A DNA stretch of 7,910 nucleotides from positions 1-7,910 of the forward strand of contig JAJFJI010000053.1 in the NCBI GenBank assembly GCA_021774205.1, in the 5' to 3' direction. The notes beneath the pieces are model-generated. The model worked only from the letters and a program-made list of their open reading frames with translations, did not search any database and was not told the origin of the DNA. The stretch's first letter is position 1. Each line of letters opens with the position of its first letter. Of the stretch, positions 1 through 7,156 are shown piece after piece. This DNA is from Nitrosomonas sp. Its GTDB lineage: Bacteria > Pseudomonadota > Gammaproteobacteria > Burkholderiales > Nitrosomonadaceae. Made by a program: the position numbers and the translations under genes.

Positions 1-434
1 TACATGACCCGTATTGGGCCTTGCCAGCCATAACCCTGACCTCAATCTGGCAAGGTGTGGGATTCCAAATGGTGATAATACTGGCTGCATTACAGGCGAT
101 ACCCACAGCGCTTTATGAGGCTGCCAAAGTTGATGGTGCCAGTAAGCAGCAGCAATTGCTTTACATCACCTTGCCTCAGTTACGCAACGCACTCATATTT
201 GTTGTTCTGGTAACTACCATCCTGGCCTTTCGTCTGTTTGATCAGGTACAAATCATGACCCAGGGTGGACCGCTGTATGCCACAACAACTGTCATGTATG
301 AAACGGTCAATACCACCTTCGCCAGTCAACAAGTCGCCAAAGGCGCAGCCATGACTGTGGTGTTTTTTACCATCGTACTGTTAATCACCTTATTGCAACG
401 CGTTATTGTTAAGCACGAAAAAGTGGTCGAATGA
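1..434 (+). CDS. Carbohydrate ABC transporter permease, MalF/UgpA type (3' part; gene begins left of the window)
   Basis: This is one of the two inner-membrane subunits of a binding-protein-dependent sugar importer. The reading frame is open from position 3 (H-D-P-Y-W-A-L-P), so the gene is cut by the window edge and a TTG at 21 is not its real start. About 143 C-terminal residues are visible out of roughly 290-310 usual for the family. The cytoplasmic EAA loop that docks onto the ATPase is intact: E-A-A begins at base 117, followed by G six residues after the E and I-T-L-P at the end of the loop, a perfect fit to the EAA-x3-G-x9-I-x-L-P pattern. The family-typical F-D-Q-V-x-I-M-T-Q-G-G-P segment follows, then a last hydrophobic helix. 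Its TGA stop overlaps the next gene's ATG (ATGA), so translation is probably coupled. Substrate cannot be told; sugars, polyols or glycerol-phosphate compounds are all possible. Confidence 0.93.
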   Translation, partial: HDPYWALPAITLTSIWQGVGFQMVIILAALQAIPTALYEAAKVDGASKQQQLLYITLPQLRNALIFVVLVTTILAFRLFDQVQIMTQGGPLYATTTVMYETVNTTFASQQVAKGAAMTVVFFTIVLLITLLQRVIVKHEKVVE

Positions 435-1267
435 ACAAAAAATATAGCATCACTTCATTGTTTGTCTACAGCATATTGATTGGCGCAGCACTCATCTTTT
501 TGATGCCGATTGGAACCATGCTAGCAGGCAGTCTAAAGTCCGATGACTTGGTACTAATGGAAGCAGGCACCCTGCGCGGTTATTTCCCAATGGAAGCAAA
601 CCTACAAAATTATCGGGATGTACTTGAGCGTGTCCCTTTTCTACGCTATTTGTTCAATTCAGTGTTCATTACTTGCGCCATCGTAATCAGCGGCTTATTA
701 GTGAACTCACTGGCTGGTTATGCCTTTGCCCGGATGCAGTGGCGAGGGAGAGACAGTCTATTATTGGCTGTCATCGCTTTAATGATTATCCCCTTGGAAG
801 CAATTGCAGTCCCGTTATTCTACCAAGTAACATTATTCGGCTGGCGCGATACCTACCTAGTACAAATTGTGCCGTTTATTGCCAATGCCTTCTCAATTTA
901 TCTGTTTTATACTTTTTTTCTGGGCTTACCCAGAGAACTAGAAGAGGCCGCGCGTATTGATGGCGCAGGTGCATGGCGTATCTTTTTTGTCATTATTATG
1001 CCAAACGCAAAAGCGGTATTTGCCACAGTGGCGATTCTTACGTTTCTAACCCAATGGGGTGCATTCTTGTGGCCATTGATGGTGACATACAGTGAAGCCG
1101 TACGGCCCTTACCTTTGGGTATCGCATCATTTTACACCCTGCCACCTCTGCAATGGGGCGATATCTTTGCCTTTGGCGTGATGATGGTAACCCCAGTGCT
1201 GCTAATTTTTCTGGTTTTTCAGCGCTGGTTTGTTAAGGGGGTGGCGACCACGGGCGTCAAAGGCTAA
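431..1267 (+). CDS. Carbohydrate ABC transporter permease, MalG/UgpE type
   Basis: This is the second permease of the importer, complete at 278 residues, which is normal for the CUT1-type family. Six hydrophobic stretches are visible at about residues 10-32, 74-98, 108-132, 142-165, 193-216 and 244-265, matching the usual six-helix layout. The EAA loop is clear: E172-A-A, G178, then I188-I-M190-P191, with Met in the place of the usual Leu. The start overlaps the previous stop by four bases (ATGA) and there is no strong ribosome site in front, so it is probably translated by coupling from the upstream permease. The following ATPase gene begins four bases after its TAA. The family is certain from the loop motif and the neighbours; the transported substrate is unknown. 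Confidence 0.95.
   Translation: MNKKYSITSLFVYSILIGAALIFLMPIGTMLAGSLKSDDLVLMEAGTLRGYFPMEANLQNYRDVLERVPFLRYLFNSVFITCAIVISGLLVNSLAGYAFARMQWRGRDSLLLAVIALMIIPLEAIAVPLFYQVTLFGWRDTYLVQIVPFIANAFSIYLFYTFFLGLPRELEEAARIDGAGAWRIFFVIIMPNAKAVFATVAILTFLTQWGAFLWPLMVTYSEAVRPLPLGIASFYTLPPLQWGDIFAFGVMMVTPVLLIFLVFQRWFVKGVATTGVKG
1259..1263 (+). promoter_or_regulatory. Ribosome binding site of the ABC ATPase gene
   Basis: AAAGG lies 8 bases before the ATG at 1272, inside the last codons of the upstream permease. It supports the 1272 start over an in-frame start at 1230. Confidence 0.55.
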
Positions 1268-1271
1268 TCCT

Positions 1272-2375
1272 ATGGCTAAGGTTGTATTTAGCAATGTTAC
1301 TAAACGCTTTGACGCAGAAACCGTTGCATTGCAACAGTTCACACTGACCATCGAAGATGGTGAGTTTATGGTGCTGGTTGGTCCATCCGGTTGTGGCAAG
1401 TCCACAGCGCTTCGCTTGCTTGCCGGCCTTGAAGATTTAACTGAGGGTGAAATTCGGATTGATGACCAGATCGTTAATCAAGTCTCCCCACAACAACGCA
1501 ACATTGCCATGGTATTTCAGAACTATGCCTTATACCCTCATATGACTGTTCGCGACAATCTAGCGTTTCCATTAACAATGAAGCGCATGCCTACATCAAT
1601 CATTGCAGAAAAAGTTGAACAAATCGCCAAACTATTGGATTTGTCACAGCTCCTAGCGCGCAAACCGAAGCAACTATCAGGTGGTCAACGCCAGCGGGTT
1701 GCCATGGGCCGGGCGCTGGTAAGAAACCCAAGCGTTTTTTTGCTGGATGAACCGCTATCAAACCTGGATGCCAAATTACGCGCCAAGATTCGGGCCGATA
1801 TTGCACTTTTACAAAAAAGGTTAAACAAAACAACTCTATATGTCACCCATGATCAAGTAGAAGCAATGACCCTGGGTGACAGCGTAGCCGTCATGAATCA
1901 CGGGGAACTGCAACAGGTTGGCACACCTGAAATGCTATATAAAGAGCCTCAAAATATCTTTGTAGCCCGATTTATCGGTAACCCGGGCATGAATATCATA
2001 TCGTCAACTGTAACACGTAATAACGAAAGCAATATTGTTGTTCGTATTGAACAACAAAAAATCACCCTGCCAAAAATCAGCCAAGAAGGTTTACAAAAGC
2101 TTAATCAATCGGCTTTTATAGGCATTAGGCCGGAAGCTTTTAATGTTGCTCAAGCGGGTCATCATGTTGCGTTAAACGTAAAAATCCAATCGGTGGAATA
2201 TCTGGGCCATGAATCATTGGTTTATTTTCAGTTGGCCGATGCTGTCAAGCATGACACAAATAATTATTTGATCGCCCGGTTTACCGGACAATTTGACACC
2301 TCTCATGCAAAAGAAGCATTTTTTGTTGACCCGACAGAAATTTATTTATTTGACAAATCTGGATTGGTTATTTGA
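1272..2375 (+). CDS. Sugar ABC transporter ATP-binding protein, MalK/UgpC (MsmK) family
   Basis: This 367-residue cytoplasmic ATPase powers the two permeases encoded just upstream. Its N-terminal domain has every expected motif: Walker A G37-PSGCGK-S-T45, Q-loop Q83, signature L135-SGGQ139, Walker B ending D159-E160, D-loop SNLDA 163-167 and switch H193 in T-H-D-Q. From about residue 240 comes the C-terminal TOBE/OB-type regulatory domain of the MalK class (G-I-R-P-E is recognisable), so length and architecture are those of a CUT1 importer ATPase. I take the ATG at 1272, which gives the usual M-A-K-V-x-F-x-N-V-T-K-R-F opening and has AAAGG at 1259-1263 with an 8-base spacer. A longer version from 1230 would overlap the permease and adds a non-conserved basic leader. 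It is the last gene of the visible operon. Such ATPases are often shared between importers, so this does not define the substrate. Confidence 0.96.
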   Translation: MAKVVFSNVTKRFDAETVALQQFTLTIEDGEFMVLVGPSGCGKSTALRLLAGLEDLTEGEIRIDDQIVNQVSPQQRNIAMVFQNYALYPHMTVRDNLAFPLTMKRMPTSIIAEKVEQIAKLLDLSQLLARKPKQLSGGQRQRVAMGRALVRNPSVFLLDEPLSNLDAKLRAKIRADIALLQKRLNKTTLYVTHDQVEAMTLGDSVAVMNHGELQQVGTPEMLYKEPQNIFVARFIGNPGMNIISSTVTRNNESNIVVRIEQQKITLPKISQEGLQKLNQSAFIGIRPEAFNVAQAGHHVALNVKIQSVEYLGHESLVYFQLADAVKHDTNNYLIARFTGQFDTSHAKEAFFVDPTEIYLFDKSGLVI

Positions 2376-2421
2376 TAAGTAGTGTTTGGCTTAATAACTG
2401 TCACGAATACAATATAACTGA
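2376..2421. other. Convergent intergenic junction between the ABC operon and norD
   Basis: Only 46 bases separate the two convergent stop codons. I see no GC-rich stem followed by a T-run on either strand, so no intrinsic terminator can be called. The hexamer TAACTG occurs at 2395, 2415 and 2431 (the last inside norD), which may be chance. Transcripts from both sides may overlap or end by Rho. Confidence 0.5.
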
Positions 2422-4356
2422 CTAACCCACTAACTGTTGATAAATGATAGGCAAAACTTTGGCAAGGCGATCAAGGTGACCCACAATAGCATGGCCGCCG
2501 CGGCCAAATAAATAGGGGAAATAATCCTGGGCCTTACGATCGATGGTAATACCAAAGACTGCCAAACCAGCCCTGCGAGCTTCGATAATCGCTTGCCGGG
2601 TATCTTCTATACCGTAACGGCCTTCATAATGATCCAAATCATTCGGTTTGCCATCACTCAATAAAAGTAGCAAACGATAACGCTCGGGACGTTGGATCAA
2701 TTGCTGCTGAACATGGCGTAATGCAGGACCCATTCGTGTATAGTAACCAGGGCGCAATGCTGCAATACGGCGCAATACTTGGCCATTAAAGGAATCAGAA
2801 AAGTCTTTCACCGTGGCAACGCGGACGAAATCACGCTTACGCGAAGTAAAGGTATAAATCGCAAAGGTATCACCGCAAGTGGCCAGACCAGCGGCTAACG
2901 TAGTAAGTGCCTCTTTCTCCACATCAAGTACCCGGCGATTATCGACCCAACTGTCCGTGGACAAAGAAACATCCATCAGAATGGCCACGGCCAGGTCTCG
3001 AGCCTGCTGACGCGCTGTTAGATATACTTGATCAGAACCATTCCCATTAGCAACTAAATCGCAATGAGCGCGCACTAGGGCATCCATGTCTGGCTCCGTA
3101 CCATCAAGTTGGCGGCGCAAGATTTCTCTCCTAGGCCGCAATGCTTCAAACTGACGCCGTATTCGGCGAAGACGACGCCTTGCCTGCAGGTCAGGCTCCC
3201 ATAACTCCCCTTCCTCAGATGCAACCTGAGAAACGACCCGGCAATGGTCGTCATGATATCGCTTGCAGCGATAGTCCCACTCAGGATAGGTGAGTTCGCC
3301 GCTGAGCGTAGATGGATCCACATCATCCGGCGCCAGGTCGAGATCAAACTTTAGTTTTGTGGCAGCCCGGCGTTGATGAGGCCCAAGGGCTAGTTCTTCC
3401 ATAGAATCGGCGACTTTCTTGGCGGCATCTTCATCCTCATCTTGCACTGCCCGGTTGACATTGACCATTTCAGCCCAACTCATCAACTTTTCAAACCGAT
3501 TCAACAACAGCGGATCATCACGTTCGCTTTGTTCAAATCTTCCGCGCCGAGCCTGTTTTTTACGTGTATCCTCATCGTCCTGGCTATTATTGTTTTCAAT
3601 TTGCTCAGAAGGCGCCAGCAATGAATCCTTAAGTCTTTGATTTGCGCTAACCTCTCCCCATAGGGGCACAGGAAGGAAGGTGCGGTAATGCTCGGAAGCT
3701 TTCCAACAGGTAAAATCAGGCGCTGGCCGCATTACGGCTTCCAGAAATTTGTTGCCAAGCGGGCTTGAACACTTGGCTTTCAGGAGCGCCAGGACGACCG
3801 CTTCTACCGCTTGCTCTTGTTCTGGCAATAGCCGCTGTGGTCGCAACTCCCGCAGTGATTCACAGAGCACTTGGTAGCTCCGCGCCAATCCCGGATAGTC
3901 ACGGCAAACCCTTAAGCTAATCCAATAGACTCGATGCAAGAAAGTGAGATCAGCTTGAAGAAGATCGGCCGGGCGATGGCGAGATGGTTCCTCTGCCAGC
4001 GCAAAAAAAGCAGCTAACCAGAAGTAAAGACGCCGATTAAGCGTAGCAGACGGAAAGCAAGCAATCGAGGCAGGTAGTAATAGTCGCTCAGAATTAAGTA
4101 CCGCCTGTGGAAGACATTCTTGGTCAAGCCCCAGACGCTGCCGCAGCCCCAAACGATGACCCGAGGACTGAGGCATTCCCGCCGCCAGGGTGAGTCCTGG
4201 CGTTCCACCGAGCCCTCGAAAAAACACGCTGAGGGCAGCACGAACCGAGTCCAGTGTTACCACAGCCTCCTGATGATAAGGATAGCTGTCCGCCTCTCCG
4301 ACAAGCCGGTGCCAATAACGACCAACCTGTTCTTCTAGCTCCCAGAATTCCCACAT
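2422..4356 (-). CDS. norD: NorD: VWA-domain protein required for nitric oxide reductase activation
   Basis: NorD works with the AAA+ ATPase NorQ to mature the NO reductase; in studied systems the pair is needed for insertion of the non-haem iron (FeB) into NorB. The protein has 644 residues, usual for the family. The N-terminal part carries the family-like F-F-R-G-L-G-G (45-51) and L-N-R-R-L-Y-x-W-L-A-A (106-116) segments. A charged, poorly conserved-looking linker covers about 250-325, and L-T-Y-P-E-W-D lies at 355-361. The C-terminal von Willebrand A domain (about 455-640) has a complete metal-ion-dependent adhesion site: D462-V-S-L-S466, T540 and D568 in S-D-G. No signal peptide or membrane helix is evident, so it is cytoplasmic. 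The ATG lies three bases after the norQ stop with no clear ribosome site, so translational coupling is likely. It is the last gene of norCBQD. Confidence 0.96.
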   Translation of the reverse strand: MWEFWELEEQVGRYWHRLVGEADSYPYHQEAVVTLDSVRAALSVFFRGLGGTPGLTLAAGMPQSSGHRLGLRQRLGLDQECLPQAVLNSERLLLPASIACFPSATLNRRLYFWLAAFFALAEEPSRHRPADLLQADLTFLHRVYWISLRVCRDYPGLARSYQVLCESLRELRPQRLLPEQEQAVEAVVLALLKAKCSSPLGNKFLEAVMRPAPDFTCWKASEHYRTFLPVPLWGEVSANQRLKDSLLAPSEQIENNNSQDDEDTRKKQARRGRFEQSERDDPLLLNRFEKLMSWAEMVNVNRAVQDEDEDAAKKVADSMEELALGPHQRRAATKLKFDLDLAPDDVDPSTLSGELTYPEWDYRCKRYHDDHCRVVSQVASEEGELWEPDLQARRRLRRIRRQFEALRPRREILRRQLDGTEPDMDALVRAHCDLVANGNGSDQVYLTARQQARDLAVAILMDVSLSTDSWVDNRRVLDVEKEALTTLAAGLATCGDTFAIYTFTSRKRDFVRVATVKDFSDSFNGQVLRRIAALRPGYYTRMGPALRHVQQQLIQRPERYRLLLLLSDGKPNDLDHYEGRYGIEDTRQAIIEARRAGLAVFGITIDRKAQDYFPYLFGRGGHAIVGHLDRLAKVLPIIYQQLVG

Positions 4357-4359
4357 TAG

Positions 4360-5184
4360 TTAGCCATAGGTGGCGCGTATCAGTTCCAACAACCCTTCTT
4401 TAACGTCCGTTTCATCACAAAGCGGTTCTACCAGTGCAATCTGGGCAGCCTGAAAGGGATCTAAACCTTCCTCCATCAGGATGGCACAGTAAACCAAAAG
4501 ACGGGTGGAAACGACCTCCTCTAGATCAATTCCTTTCAATGCCCGCAACCGGGTTGCCAGGTTGACCAAAGGAATACAGCGCTCCCGCGCTAGGCCGCTT
4601 TCGTTTGTCACGATTTCGACTTCCACTTCACCAGACGGAAAATCAAAGCTGAGCGACACAAAGCGCTGACGGGTACTTGGCTTTAGGGATTTGAGGATAT
4701 TCTGGTAACCCGGGTTATAAGAAACAACCAGCATGAATTCATCGGGTGCCTGTAAAGTCTCACCGGTGCGTTCCAAAGGTAAAATACGGCGATCATCAGT
4801 CAGCGGATGAAGTACAACGGTTACATCCTTACGCGCCTCGACAATCTCATCCAGATAGCAGATTCCACCTTCACGTATGGCTCGTGTCAACGGTCCATCA
4901 ACCCAGACGGTCTCTCCACCCTTGAGAAGATAACGACCGGTAAGATCAGCCGCCGTTAGGTCATCATGACAGGAAACAGTAAACAAAGGACGACCCAAGC
5001 GCGCCGCCATATGCGTAATAAAACGCGTCTTGCCACAACCAGTCGGCCCCTTTAACAAAAGAGGTAATCGGTGACGATAGGCGGCTTCAAACAAGTCACA
5101 TTCATTGCCAACCGGCAAATAAAAAGGGATTTCTTCTGTATTATAAGGCGATTGAGTCTTTTGCTGAGTTAAGAAAGCATCCAT
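4360..5184 (-). CDS. norQ: NorQ: MoxR/CbbQ-family AAA+ ATPase for nitric oxide reductase activation
   Basis: NorQ is the ATP-driven partner of NorD in activating the membrane NO reductase and is related to CbbQ of Rubisco activation. The 274-residue protein shows Walker A G46-PTGCGK-T53, Walker B with L-D112-E113, the sensor-1 Asn N157 in V-S-Y-N-P-G-Y, and the S-T-R172-Q-R174-F segment expected to supply arginine fingers. The family H-D-D-L-T-A-A-D-L-x-G-R-Y block lies at 73-85. Length and motif order are normal for CbbQ/NirQ/NorQ. The ATG at 5182-5184 is preceded by AGGAG at 5194-5198 (9-base spacer), which overlaps the norB TAG stop at 5197-5199. That stop/ribosome-site overlap ties norQ translation to norB. 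norD follows after three bases. Confidence 0.97.
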   Translation of the reverse strand: MDAFLTQQKTQSPYNTEEIPFYLPVGNECDLFEAAYRHRLPLLLKGPTGCGKTRFITHMAARLGRPLFTVSCHDDLTAADLTGRYLLKGGETVWVDGPLTRAIREGGICYLDEIVEARKDVTVVLHPLTDDRRILPLERTGETLQAPDEFMLVVSYNPGYQNILKSLKPSTRQRFVSLSFDFPSGEVEVEIVTNESGLARERCIPLVNLATRLRALKGIDLEEVVSTRLLVYCAILMEEGLDPFQAAQIALVEPLCDETDVKEGLLELIRATYG

Positions 5185-5193
5185 TCGCCCCCT

Positions 5194-5198
5194 CTCCT
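5194..5198 (-). promoter_or_regulatory. Ribosome binding site of norQ
   Basis: On the minus strand AGGAG lies 9 bases before the norQ ATG and overlaps the norB stop codon. It belongs to a 10-base string (AGGAGAGGGG, plus-strand span 5189-5198) that is repeated exactly in front of norC. Confidence 0.75.
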
Positions 5199-6531
5199 AT
5201 TTAGCGCCTGATTGCGCCGTCACTTGTTCTCGGACAGGACCAAGTGTCGCATAGATAAAGAGCAAGGCACCTATTAGAAAAAACACACCCGAACCTAAAC
5301 GAAACCAGTAGAAAAGATCGACTTGGGATTGAACTTCCATGAAACCCATCGCGAGCACTCGCTGGAGATGCGTCTGAATCACGCCGGCAAAAGCCAGAGA
5401 AATGGTCATAAATGTCATAGACCCGGTCATCAGCCAAAAACTCCACATGTTCAGAATCTGGTTAAAAGGCTGCAGACCCCGAAGAGCCGGTAATGCATAA
5501 GTAAAGAAAGCTAAATTTAGCATGACATAGGCTCCATAGAAAGCCAAATGCCCATGTGCAGCCGTCAATTGAGTGCCATGCGTGTAGTAATTAATCGATG
5601 GAAAACTATGCATGAGCCCCAAAACGCCAGCACCAAAGAAAGCCATGATGGGACAACCCAGGCTCCAGAGCATAGCGGCTTTGTTCGGATGATCGCGCCC
5701 GCTTCGATAGACCAGGTAAAAAGCCCATACTACCATCGCAAAGAAAGGAACCACCTCCAGTACAGAAAACACAGCGCCAATCCAGTGCCAATATTCCGGG
5801 GTGCCAATCCAGTAATAGTGATGGCCAGTACCCAGAAGACCACTAAACAAAGAAAAGCCAACAATTACATAGAGCCATTTTTCAACAATTTCGCGGTCCA
5901 CGCCAGTCATCTTGATAAGAAGGAAAGCCAGCATGGCTGCCATGATAAGTTCCCATACGCCTTCGACCCAAACATGCACCACCCACCACCAATACAGCTT
6001 ATCGAGCGCCAGGTTGTCGGGGTTGTAAAAAGCAAACAGGAAAAACAGTACAGCGCCCCACAACCCCATCAGTAAAACGATGGTAACCACGGTCTTTCGT
6101 CCCTTTAGCACAGTCATTGTGACATTATAAATAAACAAAAATAATGCAATAACCATCAGGATCTTGACCCAAAAGGGTTGTTCCAGAAACTCGCGGCCTT
6201 CGTGGACACCAAAAAGGTAACTGACCACGGCCGCTAACGCTGCAAATACAAAAATTCCAAGTTGTAACCAAGCTAACGTCGGACTATGAATTTCACGTTC
6301 ACTTTCTTCAGGAATTAGGAAATAACTGGCGCCAAAATAGCCCAGTAGAAGCCATACCAACAAAGCATTGGTATGGATCATGCGGATAATATGAAAAGGA
6401 ACAGTATCCGATAGAAAATTTGGAAAGACATAAATGCTGCCAGCCAACACGCCTGCCAATACCTGAACCAGGAATAAGATCAAAGCAGCCACAAAATAAG
6501 GGTAGGCAAGCTTCTGGGTTTGATATTTCAT
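5197..6531 (-). CDS. norB: NorB: nitric oxide reductase large (cytochrome b) subunit, cNOR type
   Basis: NorB is the catalytic subunit that reduces 2 NO to N2O in the cytoplasmic membrane, a haem-copper-oxidase relative with iron instead of copper at the active site. The 444-residue protein is strongly hydrophobic, consistent with about 12 helices and no quinol-oxidase (qNOR) N-terminal extension. Ligands can be placed: H53 and H328 for low-spin haem b, H326 for haem b3, and H186, H237 and H238 for FeB. The nearby glutamates E190, E194 and E259 are also present. Apart from the N-terminal His, the spacing of these residues matches the well-studied Pseudomonas NorB with a constant offset of 21. 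I choose the ATG at 6529-6531 (M-K-Y-Q-T-Q) because AAGGAG at 6539-6544 sits 7 bases in front. A start at 6564 would add an unconserved 11-residue leader and abut norC. It lies 33 bases after norC. Confidence 0.97.
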   Translation of the reverse strand: MKYQTQKLAYPYFVAALILFLVQVLAGVLAGSIYVFPNFLSDTVPFHIIRMIHTNALLVWLLLGYFGASYFLIPEESEREIHSPTLAWLQLGIFVFAALAAVVSYLFGVHEGREFLEQPFWVKILMVIALFLFIYNVTMTVLKGRKTVVTIVLLMGLWGAVLFFLFAFYNPDNLALDKLYWWWVVHVWVEGVWELIMAAMLAFLLIKMTGVDREIVEKWLYVIVGFSLFSGLLGTGHHYYWIGTPEYWHWIGAVFSVLEVVPFFAMVVWAFYLVYRSGRDHPNKAAMLWSLGCPIMAFFGAGVLGLMHSFPSINYYTHGTQLTAAHGHLAFYGAYVMLNLAFFTYALPALRGLQPFNQILNMWSFWLMTGSMTFMTISLAFAGVIQTHLQRVLAMGFMEVQSQVDLFYWFRLGSGVFFLIGALLFIYATLGPVREQVTAQSGAK

Positions 6532-6538
6532 TATGAAT

Positions 6539-6544
6539 CTCCTT
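6539..6544 (-). promoter_or_regulatory. Ribosome binding site that decides the norB start
   Basis: AAGGAG on the minus strand, 7 bases before the ATG at 6529-6531. It lies downstream of the alternative in-frame start at 6564, so it supports the shorter NorB. Confidence 0.8.
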
Positions 6545-6564
6545 AGGCTAAACGCGCAAATCAA

Positions 6565-7017
6565 TTATCCGGCATCATTTGGGGGCCATCCCAACGTATC
6601 GATGCGGCTGGTCCATTCGAGAAAATCTATTAGTTCATCTAATTCTTGTTCTGTCAGGTTAAACTGTGGCATCTGGCGGCGCCCTTCAACCCCGGTGGGC
6701 TGCGCCCGCATCCAAGCTTTAAGGCCCATCCGTGCGCCTTCCGCATTTTCACGCCCGCCATAGCGAACCCAAACATTACCGAGTTCAGGCGCAAAGTATG
6801 CACCCTCACCCAGCAGCGTATGGCAGTTAATGCAAGAATGACGTTCCCATATATGCTTACCCCGAGCGACCGCTTCTGTCAGCGTTGATTCATCCGTAGA
6901 AACATTTTTAATGTAATAGTGGCTATGAATGGTCAAAAGCGTAAAGACCACCATAAAGAAAATTGAACCACCGTAAAAAATGTTGCGTGCAGCTGACTTG
7001 GTTAAACGTTCTGCCAT
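6565..7017 (-). CDS. norC: NorC: nitric oxide reductase small subunit, membrane-anchored cytochrome c
   Basis: NorC receives electrons from periplasmic cytochromes or cupredoxins and passes them to NorB. The 150-residue protein has a short basic N-terminus and one hydrophobic anchor (about residues 12-30), with the rest facing the periplasm. The haem c site is C62-I-N-C-H66, inside the conserved W-x-x-x-x-C-x-x-C-H-T-L-L-G-E-G-A-Y region, followed by A-P-E-L-G-N-V. M116 in R-Q-M-P-x-F is the probable second iron ligand. The E-L-D-E-L-I-x-F-L-x-W end helix is typical. The ATG at 7015-7017 has AGGAG at 7026-7030 with an 8-base spacer. It is the first gene of norCBQD. Haem c attachment would need the host's cytochrome c maturation machinery, which is not in this window. 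Confidence 0.97.
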   Translation of the reverse strand: MAERLTKSAARNIFYGGSIFFMVVFTLLTIHSHYYIKNVSTDESTLTEAVARGKHIWERHSCINCHTLLGEGAYFAPELGNVWVRYGGRENAEGARMGLKAWMRAQPTGVEGRRQMPQFNLTEQELDELIDFLEWTSRIDTLGWPPNDAG

Positions 7018-7025
7018 AATCCCCT

Positions 7026-7030
7026 CTCCT
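7026..7030 (-). promoter_or_regulatory. Ribosome binding site of norC
   Basis: AGGAG on the minus strand, 8 bases before the norC ATG. It is part of the 10-base AGGAGAGGGG string also present before norQ. Its first base is shared with the sigma-54-like -12 element described next. Confidence 0.75.
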
Positions 7031-7045
7031 GCAACAGTATAGCCA
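7030..7045 (-). promoter_or_regulatory. Candidate norC promoter: sigma-54-like -24/-12 element, alternatively a sigma-70 -10
   Basis: On the minus strand TGGCTA (plus 7040-7045), five bases, then TTGCA (plus 7030-7034) reproduces the sigma-54 pattern TGGCAC-N5-TTGCA. The essential GG and GC dinucleotides have exactly the right spacing. The same stretch contains TATACT (plus 7036-7041), which could be a sigma-70 -10 box, but 16-18 bases upstream there is only a poor -35 match. Both readings place transcription start within or just after the ribosome site: about 7019-7020 for sigma-54 and about 7029 for sigma-70. That geometry is unusual and lowers confidence. I found no GT-N7-AC pair typical of NorR sites and no full FNR/DNR palindrome upstream. 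Confidence 0.3.
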
Positions 7046-7156
7046 AAAACCCTTTTACCATCAGGGCATTAGCCTTCGTAATGAACATGGATTCTAACGC
7101 ACGTTTATTGATAAAGAAAGAAAAACATGGCCTCTTAACAAAAATACTTCGTGAAG

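Noticed and set aside
1230..1271. Longer ABC ATPase starting at 1230
   Set aside because: It would overlap the permease gene and add a basic leader not seen in the family; 1272 has a ribosome site and the normal N-terminus.
5548..6075. 175-residue open frame on the plus strand opposite norB
   Set aside because: It lies wholly antisense to conserved norB codons and has no recognisable motifs or ribosome site; it is a shadow of norB.
6532..6564. Longer NorB starting at 6564
   Set aside because: The extra 11 residues are not NorB-like and the strong AAGGAG lies downstream of that start, 7 bases before the ATG at 6531.
7049..7066. CCCT...AGGG hairpin upstream of norC
   Set aside because: Only a four-base stem with no T-run; too weak for a terminator or riboswitch.
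7108..7121. FNR/DNR-type box based on TTGAT at 7108
   Set aside because: The partner half-site matches ATCAA at only 2 of 5 bases, and its distance from any plausible norC start does not suit an FNR-class activator site.
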